Assembly (NCBI RefSeq): GCF_014646695.1
Contig: NZ_BMNT01000044.1
Coordinates: 1-64,000 of the forward strand
Length of the DNA stretch: 64,000 nucleotides
From: Sphaerisporangium melleum
GTDB taxonomy: Bacteria > Actinomycetota > Actinomycetes > Streptosporangiales > Streptosporangiaceae
Direction: 5' to 3'
Under the pieces are notes generated by a model that had not been told where the DNA came from, did not search any database, and was given only the letters and a program-made list of their open reading frames with translations. Both the position numbers and the translations under genes were made by a program. Positions 1 through 8,137 of the stretch are shown in pieces; the stretch's first letter is position 1; each line of letters begins with the position of its first letter.

Positions 1-473
1 CCACCAGCACCACCACCGGCGCCATCTCCGCCAGCGTCCCCGCACACGGCACCGTCGTCTACCGCGTCAGCGGCGGCCCGACCCCCACGCCGACCCCGAC
101 CCCCACGCCGACCCCGACCCCGACCCCCACTCCGACTCCCACGCCGACCCCGACCCCGACTCCGCAGCCGGGCGGCTGCTCGGTGACCTACCGGCTGGTC
201 AACGACTGGAGCTCGGGCTTCCAGAGCGAGGTGACCGTCACCAACTCCGGCTCCTCCACGCTGAACGGCTGGACGGTGCGGATGACACTGGCCGGCGGGC
301 AGACCATCTCCAGCCTGTGGAACGGCGTGAACACCGGCACCAGTGGCGCGGTCACCGTGAAGAACGCCGCCTACAACGGCACCCTCGCCCCCAACGGGTC
401 GACGACGTTCGGCTACACGGCCAACGGCAGCGGCGCGAGCGCCCCGACCGGCGTGAGCTGCACGAGCCCGTGA
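1..473 (+). CDS. Secreted glycoside hydrolase C-terminus with CBM2 (5' end outside window)
   Basis: The reading frame is open from the window edge (first full codon at 3) to TGA at 471-473. It starts with a short beta-sandwich end (VPAHGTVVYRVSG), which resembles the C-terminal domain of GH27-type alpha-galactosidases. A Pro-Thr linker follows, then a family 2 carbohydrate-binding module of about 100 residues that begins at a Cys and closes with a matching C-terminal Cys (GVSCTSP). Conserved CBM2 aromatics are visible (WSSGFQ, GWTV, LWNG). The module binds crystalline polysaccharide such as cellulose or chitin and anchors the enzyme outside the cell. The catalytic part is missing, so the GH27 assignment is inference; the CBM2 call is firm. 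Confidence 0.85.
   Translation, partial: TSTTTGAISASVPAHGTVVYRVSGGPTPTPTPTPTPTPTPTPTPTPTPTPTPTPQPGGCSVTYRLVNDWSSGFQSEVTVTNSGSSTLNGWTVRMTLAGGQTISSLWNGVNTGTSGAVTVKNAAYNGTLAPNGSTTFGYTANGSGASAPTGVSCTSP
78..164 (+). repeat. Pro-Thr linker repeat (PT)n
   Basis: This is a run of alternating ccg/ccc and acc/acg/act codons encoding about 29 residues of PTPTPT. It is a flexible, probably O-glycosylated linker between the upstream domain and the CBM2. The DNA is a low-complexity hexamer-like repeat. Confidence 0.85.
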
Positions 474-828
474 CGACGCGCTAGCCAGGAGTCCGGCGCC
501 ACCTCGCGAAGCGGCCACGATCGCGCGACGCTCCGAACCGTGGCGCCGGGCTCCCCCGGCTCCGGCAGGCTGCACCGGACCGGGCGAGTCCGATCCCACA
601 CGGTCCACGCCGATGCACATCCCCCGCGGTCCGGTGCGGAACATGGTCCGGTCCGACGTGGCGGGTTCTCGGTGACCATCACCTGCGCCGGGGCCGTCCG
701 GAGGCGTGAGACCACGGCGAAGGCGGCCCGGCCGGTCGGCGTGCGCAGCGCGTGCGGGCGGACCGGTCTCCCGGTGGTCAGAACTCCGGGCACGCCCCGG
801 TCCGGCCGGACGGATCGGGCATCTCCGG
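474..828. other. Gene-free stretch between convergent genes
   Basis: This is 355 bp between the CBM2 gene stop and the stop of the minus-strand aminotransferase. Open frames exist on both strands, but they are arginine/proline-rich out-of-frame GC reading. I see no ribosome-binding site, RNA gene or good terminator hairpin here. Confidence 0.5.
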
Positions 829-1965
829 TCAGGCGAACAGTTCGCGCATGGCGGCGGCGAGGCGCTCGTAGTCCTGTTCCCGGTTGTAGACCTGGGCGGA
901 CAGGCGCAGCAGGCCGCCGCCGGGACGGAACCTGATGCCGGCCCGGCAGCGGTACCTGCGCAGGATCTCGGCCGACAGCGCCTCGGCGCGCAGGTGGGTC
1001 TCGGCGACGCCGTCCGGCAGCCGCAGCACGCACATCGCGAGCTCGGGGTCGGCGGGCCAGGCCGGCAGCCCGGACACCTCGGCGACGATCTCCCTGCCCC
1101 GGGCGACCAGCGCGGCGTTGCGCTCCCGGACGCCGCGCATCGCCGGCTCATCGAACAGGCGCAGGCCGTACGGGGCGGCCAGCCAGGCGGTGTGGTCACG
1201 GGTGCCCTGGAACTCCACGCTCCGGGGGAAGCCGTCCTGCTGGTAGAACGACGGGATCAGCGGCTCGACCCGCTCGCGCCAGGGCGGGGCGACCGCCAGC
1301 ACCCCGGTCGGCCGCGGCGCGTACGCCCATTTGTGCAGGTTGCCGGTCCAGAAGTCCGCGCCCAGCGCACCGAGATCCACCTCCAGCATGCCGGGCGCGT
1401 GGGCGGCGTCCACGATCGTGGTCACGCCGAGCTCGCGGAAGCCGTCCACCAGGCGGCGCACCGGCAGCAGGCGCGCGGTGGCCGAGGTGATGTGGTCGAA
1501 GATCGCCACCCGGGTGCGGGGGGTGACGGCCGCGAAGTACGCCTGCGCCGCCTCCTCACCGGTCCACACCCCGTCCCGCCCGCCCGGCAGGGTGACCACG
1601 ACCACCTCGGCCCCGGCCCGCCGGGCGGCGACGCGCGCGGCGATCTCCACGGCGCCGTAGGTGTGGTCGCTGACCAGGATCTGGTCCCCGGGCCGCAGCG
1701 GCAGGCCGTTCAGCGCGATGGCGACGCCCTCGGTGACGTTGGACACGAACGCGATGCCCTCGGGCTCGGCGCCGAGGAAGGCGGCCACCTCGTCCCGGGC
1801 CTTGGCGATGCGGTCCAGGATGGTGGCGAAGAAGGAATCGGGGGCGTGCTCGACCTCCCGGCGCAGCTCGTCCTGCCTCTCCAGCACCCGGCGGGGCACC
1901 GCGCCGAAAGACCCGTGGTTGAGGTGCGTGACGGACGGATCCAGCGCGAAGTCGTCGATGCTCAT
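829..1965 (-). CDS. Class V aminotransferase (isopenicillin N epimerase-like)
   Basis: The product is a PLP enzyme of about 378 residues, the usual length for class V aminotransferases of the isopenicillin-N-epimerase/cysteine desulfurase type. It begins MSIDDFALDPSVTHLNHGSFG; the LNHGSFG motif is typical of the N-terminus. The PLP pocket is visible as IVDAAHAPG (Asp that contacts the pyridine nitrogen) and GNLHKWAYAPR, where the Lys is the Schiff-base residue. The ATG at 1963-1965 is chosen because the frame further upstream runs antisense to the NmrA-like gene and lacks family homology. The substrate cannot be told from sequence. It is divergent from the NmrA-like gene, with a 172-bp shared upstream region. 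Confidence 0.85.
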   Translation of the reverse strand: MSIDDFALDPSVTHLNHGSFGAVPRRVLERQDELRREVEHAPDSFFATILDRIAKARDEVAAFLGAEPEGIAFVSNVTEGVAIALNGLPLRPGDQILVSDHTYGAVEIAARVAARRAGAEVVVVTLPGGRDGVWTGEEAAQAYFAAVTPRTRVAIFDHITSATARLLPVRRLVDGFRELGVTTIVDAAHAPGMLEVDLGALGADFWTGNLHKWAYAPRPTGVLAVAPPWRERVEPLIPSFYQQDGFPRSVEFQGTRDHTAWLAAPYGLRLFDEPAMRGVRERNAALVARGREIVAEVSGLPAWPADPELAMCVLRLPDGVAETHLRAEALSAEILRRYRCRAGIRFRPGGGLLRLSAQVYNREQDYERLAAAMRELFA

Positions 1966-2068
1966 CACACTTCGGACCTTAACCGCCCGATCCCGGACAC
2001 CCCCGCACTGCCCCGTGCGAGCCCGCCCACGTGCCCCCTCTCCAGTTGCGTCAACTTTCCGTTGTTCT

Positions 2069-2111
2069 CCGCTTGACCTGCCACCAGCCTGGGAATCACC
2101 CGCTTGACCTG
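2069..2111. promoter_or_regulatory. 12-bp direct repeat in divergent promoter region
   Basis: CCGCTTGACCTG occurs at 2069-2080 and again at 2100-2111. The copies are 31 bp apart start to start, close to three helical turns, so both would face the same side of the DNA. They lie between the divergent aminotransferase and NmrA-like genes. A regulator binding site is inferred; no regulator gene is adjacent. Confidence 0.35.
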
Positions 2112-2137
2112 GGCGGACACCGGAGGGAGATGACGGG

Positions 2138-3094
2138 ATGGCCTTCGGCACGCCCGGGGACGGGGCCTCGGCGCCCGCGCCGATTCTGGTGACCGGAGCG
2201 GGCGGGAGCGTCGGCGGCGTGGGCCGGACAGTGGTGGCATTGCTGCGCGAACGCGGCCTGCCGGTGCGCGCGATGGTGCACCGGGAGGACGAGCGCACCA
2301 AGTCGCTGCGCGAGCTGGGCGCCGAGGTGGTCACCGGCGATCTGACCCTGCCCGCCGAGGTGGCGCGGTGCCTGGAAGGCACCCGCAGGGTGTACTTCGG
2401 CATGGGGGTGTCCTCGTCGTACCTGGTCGCCGCCGCGACGGTCGCGGCCGTGGCGCGGGCGACCGGGAACCTGGAGGTCCTGGTCGACGTGTCGCAGATG
2501 ACGGTGTCGCAGATGGGCGTGACCAGCACCGAGGAGTCCGACCAGCAGCGGCTGCACTGGCTGGCCGAGCAGGTGCTGGACTGGTCCGGGCTGCCGGTCG
2601 TGCACCTGCGCCCGACGGTCTTACTGGACAATCCGCTGTTCACCACGCTGGCGGCGCGCACGATCGCCGAGCGCGGGGTCATCCGGCTCCCGTTCGGCAC
2701 CGGGCGTTCCTCACCTATCGCCGCCCGCGACGTGGCGCGGGTCGCCGCCACGGTGCTGGCCGACCCGGCCCCGCACATCGGACGCGTGTACGAGCTGACC
2801 GGCCCGCGGTCGCAGGACATGGCGGGCGTCGCCGCGGAGTTCTCCCGCGCGCTGGGCAGGCCGGTGACTCACGAGGACGTCCCGCTGGACGTCTGGGCCG
2901 AGGAGGTGCTGGCCCCGGCCGGCCTGCACCCGTACGTCGAACAGCACATCGCCACGATGGCCCGCCTGCACCGGCAGGGCAGGTACGACCGTCTGACCCG
3001 CACGGTCGAAGAGATCACCGGCACTCCGGGCCAGACCATCGAGGAGTACGTCACCTCCCACGCCCCCCTCTTCCAGCCACCGAACCCCGGCTGA
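2138..3094 (+). CDS. NmrA-like NAD(P)-binding protein
   Basis: The product has 318 residues with an N-terminal Rossmann nucleotide-binding loop (TGAGGSVGGVG, about residues 14-24). A middle segment has the form of atypical short-chain dehydrogenases/NmrA proteins (GDLTLPAEVARCLEGT, LRPTVLLDNPLF), followed by a C-terminal cap. Members act as redox-sensing regulators or as quinone/azo oxidoreductases; which one applies is not decidable here. A strong ribosome-binding site (GGAGGGAG) precedes the ATG. Codon 162 is TTA (2621-2623), rare in this GC-rich genome, so translation may depend on the bldA-type leucine tRNA. Confidence 0.8.
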   Translation: MAFGTPGDGASAPAPILVTGAGGSVGGVGRTVVALLRERGLPVRAMVHREDERTKSLRELGAEVVTGDLTLPAEVARCLEGTRRVYFGMGVSSSYLVAAATVAAVARATGNLEVLVDVSQMTVSQMGVTSTEESDQQRLHWLAEQVLDWSGLPVVHLRPTVLLDNPLFTTLAARTIAERGVIRLPFGTGRSSPIAARDVARVAATVLADPAPHIGRVYELTGPRSQDMAGVAAEFSRALGRPVTHEDVPLDVWAEEVLAPAGLHPYVEQHIATMARLHRQGRYDRLTRTVEEITGTPGQTIEEYVTSHAPLFQPPNPG

Positions 3095-3209
3095 CCCGCC
3101 TGCCCCGCCAGGTGGGGCTGTCACGAATTTTGGATCGCAACCGCCCCACCGCCGCGCGGACCGTCTCCATCACCTCGAAGAACTCGGCGACTCTATTCGC
3201 CGACCGTTC

Positions 3210-3566
3210 TCAGACGGTGAACAGGTAGACGGGAACACTGCTCCCGGGACCGTTGAAATCGAAATACTTGACCTGGTCCTTCGGGCACGCCTTGGCGCTC
3301 CACTGCGTACCGTTGGAGTACTCGGCCTTCACCTGCGCGCACTTTCCATCAGCGCTGGTGTCCTTGACCCAGCCCGAGACTCGGATGTTCCCATTCGAGC
3401 AGGAATGCGACCAGCTCGCCTGAGCCCCACTGACCCTCACGTTGTTGACCACCTGGCCACAGGACCCGAACGGCTGAACGGGATCTCCCGTGCCGGCGCC
3501 CGCGGGACCGGCCACCGCCAGAAGGCCACCGGCCGCCAGCACCCCCGCGATCACGTACTTTTTCAT
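3210..3566 (-). CDS. Small secreted cysteine-containing protein
   Basis: This 118-residue protein starts MKKYVIAGVLAAGG and has a clear signal peptide ending near GPAGAG. The mature part is about 90 residues with four cysteines (FGSCGQ, SHSCSN, DGKCAQ, AKACPK), compatible with two disulfides, and a hydrophobic C-terminus (VPVYLFTV). The ATG at 3564-3566 is preceded by AAGGGTGG. The frame stays open upstream but gives no signal sequence there. It lies in a lower-GC island, unlike its neighbours. No domain name can be assigned; it resembles the small exported proteins common in streptomycetes and relatives. Confidence 0.7.
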   Translation of the reverse strand: MKKYVIAGVLAAGGLLAVAGPAGAGTGDPVQPFGSCGQVVNNVRVSGAQASWSHSCSNGNIRVSGWVKDTSADGKCAQVKAEYSNGTQWSAKACPKDQVKYFDFNGPGSSVPVYLFTV

Positions 3567-3930
3567 CACGTCTGGACCACCCTTTCGAATCTGTCCTGCC
3601 TTCGACTTCGTACATCTAAAATCGTTGCTGAAACAGAGCCAAATGTCGTTGATGATTCGCGCCAGGTTGTTAACTTCGCGTGCCGAGCACTGCGGAAGAA
3701 CATGTTCCCGATCATTACGACCGGCCATCGGCGAGACTCTCCCGTCACCAGCCGAATTCGTGTGACTCTGGCCCACTTTTATGATCGGCATATTCTGCGA
3801 TCAGGATTATGTTGGGCCGGACGCGGGCCGGTGCCGACGCCGGGACGCTGCGGGCCCTCCCGGCCGGGGTGGGGTGGGTCCGCTGAAAAACCTGGTGCGG
3901 TGAGTCGGCCGAGTCGCCAGACTCGCGCGC
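3567..3930. other. 364-bp AT-richer intergenic region
   Basis: The region separates the small secreted protein gene (leftward) from the Rid-family gene (rightward). Base composition is visibly lower in GC than the surroundings, with stretches such as catctaaaatcg and gggcatattct-like segments, consistent with divergent promoters. I see no supportable gene in it. Confidence 0.45.
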
Positions 3931-4341
3931 ATGGCTTCGCAGATCACACGCATCAATCCCGCCCGGCTCCATGAGACGCCGGGATATCACCACGTCACCG
4001 TCGTTGAGGCGGGCCGGACGGCCTTCCTGGCGGGACAGTGCCCACTCGACCGTTCAGGGGAGCTCGTCGGTCCAGATGATCTCGACGCCCAGATCGACCA
4101 GGTGGCGGCCAACGCCGTCACCGCCCTGAGCGCGGTGGGCGCCCGTCCGGAACATGTCGTCCGCTCAGTGATCTATGTCGTCAGCGACGATGGCGCGGTC
4201 CTGGGCGCCGCCTGGCGGCGTCTGACCGGATCGGCTCTAGGACCGGCGTTCACCACCGCGAGCACACTGCTGGGCGTTGCCCGGCTCGGCTTCGCAGGAC
4301 AGCTGATCGAGGTCGACCTCACAGCGGCCCTGCCCGCGTAG
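3931..4341 (+). CDS. Rid-family (YjgF/UK114) protein
   Basis: The protein has 136 residues, the standard length of the Rid family, whose members hydrolyse reactive enamine/imine intermediates released by PLP enzymes. Family features are AFLAGQCPLDRSGELVG near residue 30, the DDLDAQIDQVAANAVTAL helix, and a terminal beta strand GQLIEVDLTA. The Arg that in RidA proper sits in a PAR(S/T) context is not obvious, so it is more likely a Rid-like subgroup than RidA itself. It stands alone, followed by a terminator-like hairpin and the TRAP transporter genes. Confidence 0.8.
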   Translation: MASQITRINPARLHETPGYHHVTVVEAGRTAFLAGQCPLDRSGELVGPDDLDAQIDQVAANAVTALSAVGARPEHVVRSVIYVVSDDGAVLGAAWRRLTGSALGPAFTTASTLLGVARLGFAGQLIEVDLTAALPA

Positions 4342-4353
4342 CCGTCCACCCGC

Positions 4354-4379
4354 GGGACCGGCGCCGAACACCCGGTCCC
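4354..4379 (+). terminator. Terminator-like hairpin after Rid gene
   Basis: GGGACCGG (4354-4361) and CCGGTCCC (4372-4379) form a perfect 8-bp stem with a 10-nt loop, 12 bp after the Rid-family stop codon. There is no strong T-tract, as is common for actinobacterial terminators. Confidence 0.5.
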
Positions 4380-4506
4380 GGGTTCACGGTTGCGGACATC
4401 GGGTGAATGACCTTTAAAAGTTTGCGCTCAACACCTACGTTTACATGGACGTCGTGTTCCTTGTTGCGTCAGGTGCCCGATGGGGCCGAGGAGCCGGGAG
4501 GTAGGC

Positions 4507-6621
4507 GTGTCGACCACCGCGCACGGCACCGCGTCGCCGTCCCCGGCCGGCGACGGGGGCGACGAGGCCTCCGACGCTCGCAGGCTCATCGCCGAGTACG
4601 ACGCCGAGAAGCCCGCCCGCGACCTTACCGGCGTCCTGGGCCGTGCCGTCGGCGTGGTGGCGATGTGCGTGTCGCTCTACGCGCTGTACGTGGTGTTCGA
4701 CCCGCTGCCCGTTCTGCCGTACCGGATGAGCTTCCTGGCCCTGGTGCTGGCGCTCACGTTCCTGGTGTACCGGCCGGGCCTGCCGCGCCGGGCACGGGTC
4801 GCGGCTCGGGACGGGAACGGGGAACCCGATCCGGCGCGGGATGCCGAGACGGACCCGGCGCGCGGCACAGGGCCGGACGCGGGGACGAAGCCGGGACGGG
4901 ATCGGCCGGGGGTGGTGGACTGGGCGCTGGCCGCGCTCTCCGTGGTCGTCTGCGCGTACCCGCTGTTCGCCTTCGACGCGTTCATCCGCCGGACCTTCGA
5001 CCCGTCGGCGCTCGACCTGGTCATGGCGGCCGGCTGCACCCTGCTGGTGCTGGAGGCGACGCGGCGTACCGTCGGGGCCATCCTGCCGGCGATCTGCCTG
5101 GCGTTCGTCGCCTACGCCTACTACGGCGGCTACCTTCCGGTCGACTGGAGCATCGGGCACCGCGGCTACGACCTCGGCCGCATCCTGGTCCAGCTCTACA
5201 TGGGCACTGAAGGGCTGTTCGGGGTGCCGCTGGACGTGGCGGCGACCTACATCGTGCTGTTCACGATCTACGGGGCGGTGCTGGAGTACTCCGGCGCGGG
5301 CCGGTTCTTCCTGGACATCTCCTTCGCCGCGTTCCGCCGCTCGGCCGCCGCGCCGGGGCGCACGGTGACCCTGGCCGGGTTCCTGCTGGGCACGGTGTCG
5401 GGGTCGGGCACGGCGACCGCGGTGTCGCTGGGCAGCGTGGCCTGGCCGATCCTCAGGCGGGCCGGCTACGCGCCCGCGCAGGGCGGCGGCGTGCTGGCCG
5501 CGGCCGGGATCGGCGCCATTCTCTCCCCGCCGACGCTGGGCGCGGCGGCGTTCATCATCGCCGAGTACCTCAAGGTGTCCTACCTGCAGGTGCTGCTGTA
5601 CGCGGTCGTGCCGACCCTGCTGTACTACCTGGGGATCATCCTGGCCGTCGAGATCGACGCGCGCAGGTTCGGCGCCCGCGAGGTGGAGCGCGACGTTCCC
5701 TCCACCCGGCGCCTGCTGACCCGCTTCGGATACCACTTCTCGTCGCTGATCGCGATCGTGGTGCTGATGGCGCTGGGCGTCTCGCCCTTCCGGGCGGTCG
5801 TCTACGCCACGGTCATCGCCTTCGCCCTGTCGTTCCTCGACCCGGAGAGGCGGCTCGGTCCGCGCCGGGCGGCCAAGGCCCTGTCGGTGGGCACCCTCGG
5901 CGTCCTGCCGGTCGCGGCCACCACGGCCGCCGCCGGGATCATCGTCGCGGTGGTCACGCTCACCGGCCTCGGCCTGAAGGCCTCGCGCATCATCGTGGAC
6001 CTGTCGGGGGGCGGGCTGGCCATGACCGCGGTGGTGGCGGCGCTGGCGGTGCTGCTGCTGGGGCTCGCCGTCCCGGTCACCGCGTCGTTCATCATCGCAG
6101 CCGTCATCATCGGGCCCGCCCTGCAGGTGCTCGGCGTGACGCCGGTGGCGGCGTACATGTTCATCTTCTACTACGCGGTGCTCTCGGAGGTGACGCCGCC
6201 GACGGCGCTGGCCGCGGTCGCGGCGTCGGCCATCACCGGTGGCAACGCGTTCACCACCATGATGATGACCTGGAAGTACACCCTGCCCGCCTTCCTGGTC
6301 CCGATGGCGTTCGTGCTGGCCCCGCCCGGCCGGGCACTGCTGTGGCAGGGCCCGTGGCCGCAGGTGCTCGCCGCGCTCGCGGTGTCCGCGGTCGCCGTGG
6401 CGGCGCTCGCGGCGGCGACCGGCGGCTGGATGCTGCGCCGCGCGGGATGGCCCGAACGCCTGCTGTGCGGGGCGTCGGCGCTGATCCTGCTCTATCTGGA
6501 ACCCGCGAGCGTCGCGGCCGGCCTGGCGCTCCTGGCCGTCGCGTTCCTGGTGCACGTCGTCCTGCGGCGCCCCGGCCGTGACCACGGGCCGGTGTCCGCC
6601 CCATCCGAGGAGGGAAGTTGA
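4507..6621 (+). CDS. TRAP transporter fused permease (4TM-12TM, TAXI type)
   Basis: This integral membrane protein of about 704 residues combines the small (DctQ-like) and large (DctM-like) TRAP subunits, as in TRAP-TAXI systems. Many hydrophobic segments are visible. The DctM core shows GTVSGSGTATAVSLGSVAWP, an ILSPPTLGAAAFIIAEY block and a late SEVTPPTALAAVAASAITG block, all typical of the family. GTG at 4507 is chosen because GGGAGG lies just upstream; an in-frame ATG at 4480 is possible. A cytoplasmic Asp/Arg-rich insert sits near residues 95-130. It overlaps the next gene by 4 bp, so the two are translationally coupled. It imports an organic acid or amino acid using an ion gradient; the substrate is unknown. 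Confidence 0.92.
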   Translation: MSTTAHGTASPSPAGDGGDEASDARRLIAEYDAEKPARDLTGVLGRAVGVVAMCVSLYALYVVFDPLPVLPYRMSFLALVLALTFLVYRPGLPRRARVAARDGNGEPDPARDAETDPARGTGPDAGTKPGRDRPGVVDWALAALSVVVCAYPLFAFDAFIRRTFDPSALDLVMAAGCTLLVLEATRRTVGAILPAICLAFVAYAYYGGYLPVDWSIGHRGYDLGRILVQLYMGTEGLFGVPLDVAATYIVLFTIYGAVLEYSGAGRFFLDISFAAFRRSAAAPGRTVTLAGFLLGTVSGSGTATAVSLGSVAWPILRRAGYAPAQGGGVLAAAGIGAILSPPTLGAAAFIIAEYLKVSYLQVLLYAVVPTLLYYLGIILAVEIDARRFGAREVERDVPSTRRLLTRFGYHFSSLIAIVVLMALGVSPFRAVVYATVIAFALSFLDPERRLGPRRAAKALSVGTLGVLPVAATTAAAGIIVAVVTLTGLGLKASRIIVDLSGGGLAMTAVVAALAVLLLGLAVPVTASFIIAAVIIGPALQVLGVTPVAAYMFIFYYAVLSEVTPPTALAAVAASAITGGNAFTTMMMTWKYTLPAFLVPMAFVLAPPGRALLWQGPWPQVLAALAVSAVAVAALAAATGGWMLRRAGWPERLLCGASALILLYLEPASVAAGLALLAVAFLVHVVLRRPGRDHGPVSAPSEEGS

Positions 6622-7595
6622 CGCGATCCTTCACCCGACTGGCGGCCGTGGCGGTCGGCCTGGTCCTCGCGCTCGCGGCCTGCGGCGGTGAACGCCGGAC
6701 CGCCGACGAAGAAGGCGTGTACAAGGGCGGCCGGCTGTCCATCGCGACCGGTAACACGACCGGCGTGTACTACCAGCTCGGCGGCGGGTACGCCGACCTG
6801 ATCGGCAGGAACCTGCCCGGCTACCAGGTCACGGCCGAGGCGACCGGCGCCTCGGTCGAGAACATCCAGCGGGTGGTGCGCGGGGACTCTGACATCGCCT
6901 TCACCCTGGCCGACGCCGCCGGGGACGCGGCGACCGGCAAGGGCGCGTTCTCCGCGCCGCAGCCCATCCGGGCGCTGGCCCGCATCTACACCAACTACAC
7001 CCATGTCATCGCGCGCGCCGACGCGGGCATCCGCTCGGTGGCCGACATGAAGGGCAAGCGCGTCTCGACCGGTTCCCCGAACTCCGGCACGGAGTACATC
7101 GCGCTGCGCCTGCTGCGGGCCGCGGGCGTCGACCCGGACACCGGCCTGCGCAAGCAGGCGCTGTCGCTGCCGGAGACCGTCCAGGGCATCAAGGACGGCA
7201 CCCTGGACGCGCTGTTCTGGTCCGGTGGCCTGCCGACCGGCGGCGTCACCGACCTGGTGACGACTCTTAAGCAGGACGTGGTCTTCGTCCCGCTCGACGA
7301 CCTGCTGCCCAAGCTGCGGTCGGAGTACGGCGAGGTGTACCAGGCCGGCTCGATCGGCAAGGCCGTCTACGGCACCGGTGACGACGTCGCCACCATCGCG
7401 GTCCCGAACCTCCTGGTCGTCTCGGACAAGATGCCCGCGGGCCTGGCCGGTGACCTCGCGCGCATCCTGTTCGACCACCAGCAGGAGCTGGTCAAGGTGC
7501 ATCCGGAGGCCGGGAATATGAGCAAGGCCGACGCCCCGAAGACCGCCCCCGTCCCCTTGCACGACGGCGCAAAGAAGTACTTCACCGGGGGCTGA
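6618..7595 (+). CDS. TAXI-family TRAP solute-binding lipoprotein
   Basis: The product has 325 residues with a TTG start overlapping the permease stop (TTGA) behind a strong AGGAGGGA site. The N-terminus is a lipoprotein signal (VLALAACGG, Cys about residue 22), so the protein is tethered outside the membrane. The TAXI signature follows: SIATGNTTGVYYQLGGGYAD, then ATGASVENIQRV and GKRVSTGSPNSGTEY. It captures the substrate and delivers it to the fused permease encoded upstream. Family members bind glutamate, glutamine or other carboxylates; the ligand here is not inferable. Confidence 0.92.
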   Translation: MTRSFTRLAAVAVGLVLALAACGGERRTADEEGVYKGGRLSIATGNTTGVYYQLGGGYADLIGRNLPGYQVTAEATGASVENIQRVVRGDSDIAFTLADAAGDAATGKGAFSAPQPIRALARIYTNYTHVIARADAGIRSVADMKGKRVSTGSPNSGTEYIALRLLRAAGVDPDTGLRKQALSLPETVQGIKDGTLDALFWSGGLPTGGVTDLVTTLKQDVVFVPLDDLLPKLRSEYGEVYQAGSIGKAVYGTGDDVATIAVPNLLVVSDKMPAGLAGDLARILFDHQQELVKVHPEAGNMSKADAPKTAPVPLHDGAKKYFTGG

Positions 7596-7601
7596 CCACG
7601 G

Positions 7602-7632
7602 CCGCCGCACCACGGTCCGCACGGTGCGGCGG
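7602..7632. terminator. Strong hairpin between convergent genes
   Basis: CCGCCGCACC (7602-7611) pairs perfectly with GGTGCGGCGG (7623-7632) across an 11-nt loop. It lies between the TAXI gene stop and the stop of the minus-strand PPOX gene, so it probably terminates both transcripts. Confidence 0.65.
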
Positions 7633-7643
7633 GTGATCTCCCT

Positions 7644-8027
7644 TCACACCCTGCGGCTCTCCTGTGGCCCGCCCAGACCCCAGGAAATGACCTTGGCCGG
7701 GGTGATTCTGATGATCTCCCGGGAGAAGTACGGCAGGGGCGGCTCGTGGTCGGTCAGCGCCACCGCCGTGCCCCGGATCTCGATGCCCCGGGGTGTCCAC
7801 GGATCGATCGTCGCCAGGTCGTCCACGACGAACGCGACCGTGCTGCCGTGCTGGATGTTCCTGAACTTCTTGGATCCGCCCAGCGCGTGCCCGCCGATGA
7901 CGATCGTGCCGGCGTCCAGGAAGAAGCCGACCGGGTTGTTCTGCACCTGCCCGTCCGGGGAGACGGTCGCCAGCCGTCCGAGACGCTGCGTGGCCAGATA
8001 GTCGAGTTCCGCTCGCGTGAAGATCAT
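7644..8027 (-). CDS. PPOX-class F420/FMN-dependent enzyme
   Basis: This 127-residue protein has the split beta-barrel fold of pyridoxamine-phosphate-oxidase-like proteins. Typical pieces are the helix and strand FTRAELDYLATQRLGRLATV, the strand VQNNPVGFFLDAGTIVIGG, and the central KKFRNIQHGSTVAFVVDD. Length and pattern fit the actinobacterial F420-dependent subgroup (TIGR03618/MSMEG-like) that reduces small heterocycles. F420 versus FMN cannot be decided without alignment. It is a single gene facing the TRAP operon. Confidence 0.8.
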   Translation of the reverse strand: MIFTRAELDYLATQRLGRLATVSPDGQVQNNPVGFFLDAGTIVIGGHALGGSKKFRNIQHGSTVAFVVDDLATIDPWTPRGIEIRGTAVALTDHEPPLPYFSREIIRITPAKVISWGLGGPQESRRV

Positions 8028-8137
8028 GTGCCGCAGTGTGCAACTTCAACAGCGGTGGAGGTCAAGCCGGACCGGTCGCGGCGTTCCGCGCCGAAGCGGG
8101 CTCACCGGACGACGCCGGCCGGGGTGGCCGTGGCCGG

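Noticed and set aside
1966-2820. Extended reading frame that would lengthen the aminotransferase to about 660 residues
   Set aside because: The upstream part lies antisense to the NmrA-like gene and has no family resemblance; the ATG at 1965 gives the standard length.
4441-6585. Long minus-strand open frame of about 714 codons opposite the TRAP permease
   Set aside because: It is a GC-driven antisense frame with Arg/Gln/His-rich translation, no domains and no ribosome-binding site.
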